Assembly: GCA_021202305.1 (NCBI GenBank)
Contig: JAJQDG010000128.1
Coordinates: forward strand, 1 to 6,872
DNA: 6,872 bases
Direction of reading: 5' to 3'
Origin: Candidatus Gastranaerophilales bacterium
Lineage (GTDB): Bacteria; Cyanobacteriota; Vampirovibrionia; Gastranaerophilales; Gastranaerophilaceae
Part shown: positions 5,429 to 6,872 of the stretch, in pieces
Layout: the number at the start of each line of letters is the position of its first letter
How positions within the stretch are numbered: the stretch's first letter is position 1
Notes under the pieces: model-generated
The model's database searches: none
What the model saw: only the letters and a program-made list of their open reading frames with translations
What the model was told of the DNA's origin: nothing
Translations under genes and position numbers: made by a program

Positions 5429-6658
5429 ATGATAGATTTTAAATCAACGTTTAAAATAGCACTCGTATCGCTTAAAACAAATAAAATGCGCTCCAGTCTT
5501 ACAAGTTTAGGTATAATTATAGGCGTTGCCGCCGTAATTGTTATGCTTGCAATAGGAACCGGCGCAAGCACAAAAGTTACAAAAGATATGGAATCAATGG
5601 GTTCTAACCTTTTAACCATACGCTCTGCTTCTGCAAATCAAGGCGGCGTGCGGCAGGGGGCAGGCTCTAAGCCGTCATTAACATTGAAAGATGCAGAATC
5701 GTTGTCAAAATTGGCGCGCGGCGCGCAGGCAGTGGCACCGGTTTCTAATGAAAATAAGCAGGTTATATACGGCAATCAAAACTGGTCGACAACAGTATAC
5801 GGCACAACTGCAAATTATTTGGAAATAAAAAGCTATGAACTTTTGTTAGGGCGCAATTTTATTCCTGAAGATATAAAAAATTCAACAAAAGTCGTTATTA
5901 TAGGTTCAACCGTTGCGACGGAGCTTTTTGGGGATGTTAATCCCGTTAATAAAGTAATAAGAATAGGCGGCGTGCCTTTTAGAATAATCGGCGTTTTAAA
6001 ATCAAAAGGTTCATCAGGGCCTTTTGATAATGACGATTTGGCTTTTATTCCAATCACTACGGCGCAAAAAAAGGTTTTCGGGGTTTATTTCCCTGGGACT
6101 GTCAATATGATTGTTGTTAAAACAACAGATTCCGATATTATGGATACAACCGAAAGCGACATTAATGAAATTCTTTCAATACGCCACAATATAGGCAAAA
6201 ATCAGGATAAAGATTTTGAAATAAGAAATTCGGCAGAATTTCAGGAAAAATTAAAATCAACAGTTAAAACTTTTTCAATTCTTTTGGGTTCTATCGCTTC
6301 TGTTTCACTTCTGGTCGGCGGTATCGGCATTATGAATATTATGCTTGTATCCGTTACGGAAAGAACACGCGAAATAGGAATAAGAATGGCAATCGGCGCA
6401 AGGTCGTCAGATATAAGAAAGCAATTTTTAATTGAAGCTTTAATGCTTGCAATTATTGGCGGTTTAATAGGCGTTGTAGCCGGCGTTGCAACAACTCAAA
6501 TTGTATCTGCCGCATCAACCGATTTAACAACAGAAATTTCCGCATTTTCAATATTCATATCTCTTGGCTTTTCTGCGCTTGTAGGCGTTGTTTTCGGGTT
6601 TTATCCTGCATATAAAGCATCCCTTTTAAATCCTATAGATGCCCTGAGGTATGAATAA
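5429..6658 (+). CDS. macB: MacB-type ABC transporter permease
   Basis: 409-aa type VII ABC permease (mechanotransmission family). An N-terminal amphipathic stretch, SLKTNKMRSSLTSLG, leads into TM1 (about residues 27-44, LGIIIGVAAVIVMLAIGTGA). A large extracytoplasmic domain follows (about 45-280, MacB periplasmic core, with the QAVAPVS and YELLLGRNF segments). The FtsX-like module has TM2 (about 283-307), the cytoplasmic loop SVTERTREIGIRMAIGARSSDI, TM3 (about 334-358) and TM4 (about 374-396), ending YPAYKASLLNPIDALRYE. TERTREIGIRMAIGA and the NPIDALRYE end are hallmarks of the family. A GGAG Shine-Dalgarno (5419-5422) lies 6 nt before the ATG, and the gap to the ATPase gene is 14 nt. With tolC, macA and the ATPase it forms a complete tripartite exporter. 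The substrate (drug, peptide, lipid or other) cannot be told from sequence. Confidence 0.95.
   Translation: MIDFKSTFKIALVSLKTNKMRSSLTSLGIIIGVAAVIVMLAIGTGASTKVTKDMESMGSNLLTIRSASANQGGVRQGAGSKPSLTLKDAESLSKLARGAQAVAPVSNENKQVIYGNQNWSTTVYGTTANYLEIKSYELLLGRNFIPEDIKNSTKVVIIGSTVATELFGDVNPVNKVIRIGGVPFRIIGVLKSKGSSGPFDNDDLAFIPITTAQKKVFGVYFPGTVNMIVVKTTDSDIMDTTESDINEILSIRHNIGKNQDKDFEIRNSAEFQEKLKSTVKTFSILLGSIASVSLLVGGIGIMNIMLVSVTERTREIGIRMAIGARSSDIRKQFLIEALMLAIIGGLIGVVAGVATTQIVSAASTDLTTEISAFSIFISLGFSALVGVVFGFYPAYKASLLNPIDALRYE
6645..6649 (+). promoter_or_regulatory. Ribosome binding site that decides the GTG start of the HAD gene
   Basis: TGAGG lies within the last codons of the permease gene. Its last base is 9 nt before the GTG at 6659. 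The intervening ATG at 6651 is out of frame and closes within four codons, so the GTG is the best start. Confidence 0.6.
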
Positions 6659-6872
6659 GTGAGTTTTTTTGAAGGATTTGAATATATTTTTTCTGATTTT
6701 GACGGTACAATTTCAAAACATGATGTTATTCACTCATTTATTAACAATTTCGCAAAAGGCGATTCTTCTTTGGCTGAAAGGCAATGGGCAAATGGAGAAA
6801 TATCAACTGAAGAATGCATGAAAATTCAATTAGGGCTTATAGTTGACCTTAAAAAAGAAACCTTTTTTGAAT
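6659..6872 (+). CDS. HAD-superfamily phosphatase, MtnX-like, 3' truncated by window edge
   Basis: The first 71 residues of a HAD hydrolase are visible. The catalytic motif I is FSDFDGTIS (11-19), with nucleophile Asp13 and general acid Asp15. It is followed by HDVIHSFI and the cap segment QWANGEISTEECMKIQLGLI (42-61). That arrangement resembles the HAD-IB group around MtnX, which removes phosphate from 2-hydroxy-3-keto-5-methylthiopentenyl-1-phosphate in methionine salvage. The MtnX function is inference because motifs II and III lie beyond the window. GTG is used as start, directly after the permease TAA with no gap, so the gene is probably co-transcribed with the efflux operon. Other phosphatases of the same fold remain possible. 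Confidence 0.8.
   Translation, partial: MSFFEGFEYIFSDFDGTISKHDVIHSFINNFAKGDSSLAERQWANGEISTEECMKIQLGLIVDLKKETFFE

Overview
This is an AT-rich window from a diderm (Gram-negative-type) bacterium. The diderm call rests on a TolC-family outer-membrane channel encoded in one operon with a MacA-type adaptor and a MacB-type ABC transporter. Low GC, a cyanobacteria-style NrtR regulator and a split MacB would fit a non-photosynthetic relative of Cyanobacteria (Gastranaerophilales/Melainabacteria-like). That placement is a tentative inference; nothing in the window proves it.

Layout. Positions 1-70 are a GC-rich non-coding block (50 of 70 bases are G or C by direct count) that folds into a nested palindrome. 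It is followed by a promoter and the rimM-trmD pair on the + strand (147-1318), for 30S subunit maturation and tRNA m1G37 methylation. A Nudix/winged-helix regulator of the NrtR type lies on the - strand (1313-2008). Its 3' end overlaps the end of trmD, and its 5' end diverges from the efflux operon. That operon is tolC (2125-3543), macA (3540-4694), an ABC ATPase (4698-5414) and a MacB-type permease (5429-6658). Together these make a full tripartite export machine from cytoplasm or periplasm to the outside. A GTG-started HAD phosphatase (MtnX-like) begins one base after the permease stop and runs off the right edge.

The genes of each operon are tightly packed: ATGA overlaps at rimM/trmD and tolC/macA, gaps of 3 and 14 nt around the ATPase gene, and a gap of 0 before the HAD gene. 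Every internal operon gene has a recognisable Shine-Dalgarno sequence.

The most notable pattern is at the first genes. All three transcription-unit starts (rimM, nrtR, tolC) have a -10 box 6 or 7 nt before the start codon and no Shine-Dalgarno sequence, which predicts leaderless mRNAs. For tolC this moves the likely start from the ATG at 2116 to the ATG at 2125.

Most of the window is ordinary, well-known gene content. I do not see a clearly new biological system. The items worth a second look are the leaderless start architecture, the GC-rich palindrome, a histidine-rich insert in TolC and the pairing of an NrtR-like sensor with an efflux operon. No stretch longer than 300 bases lacks a gene.
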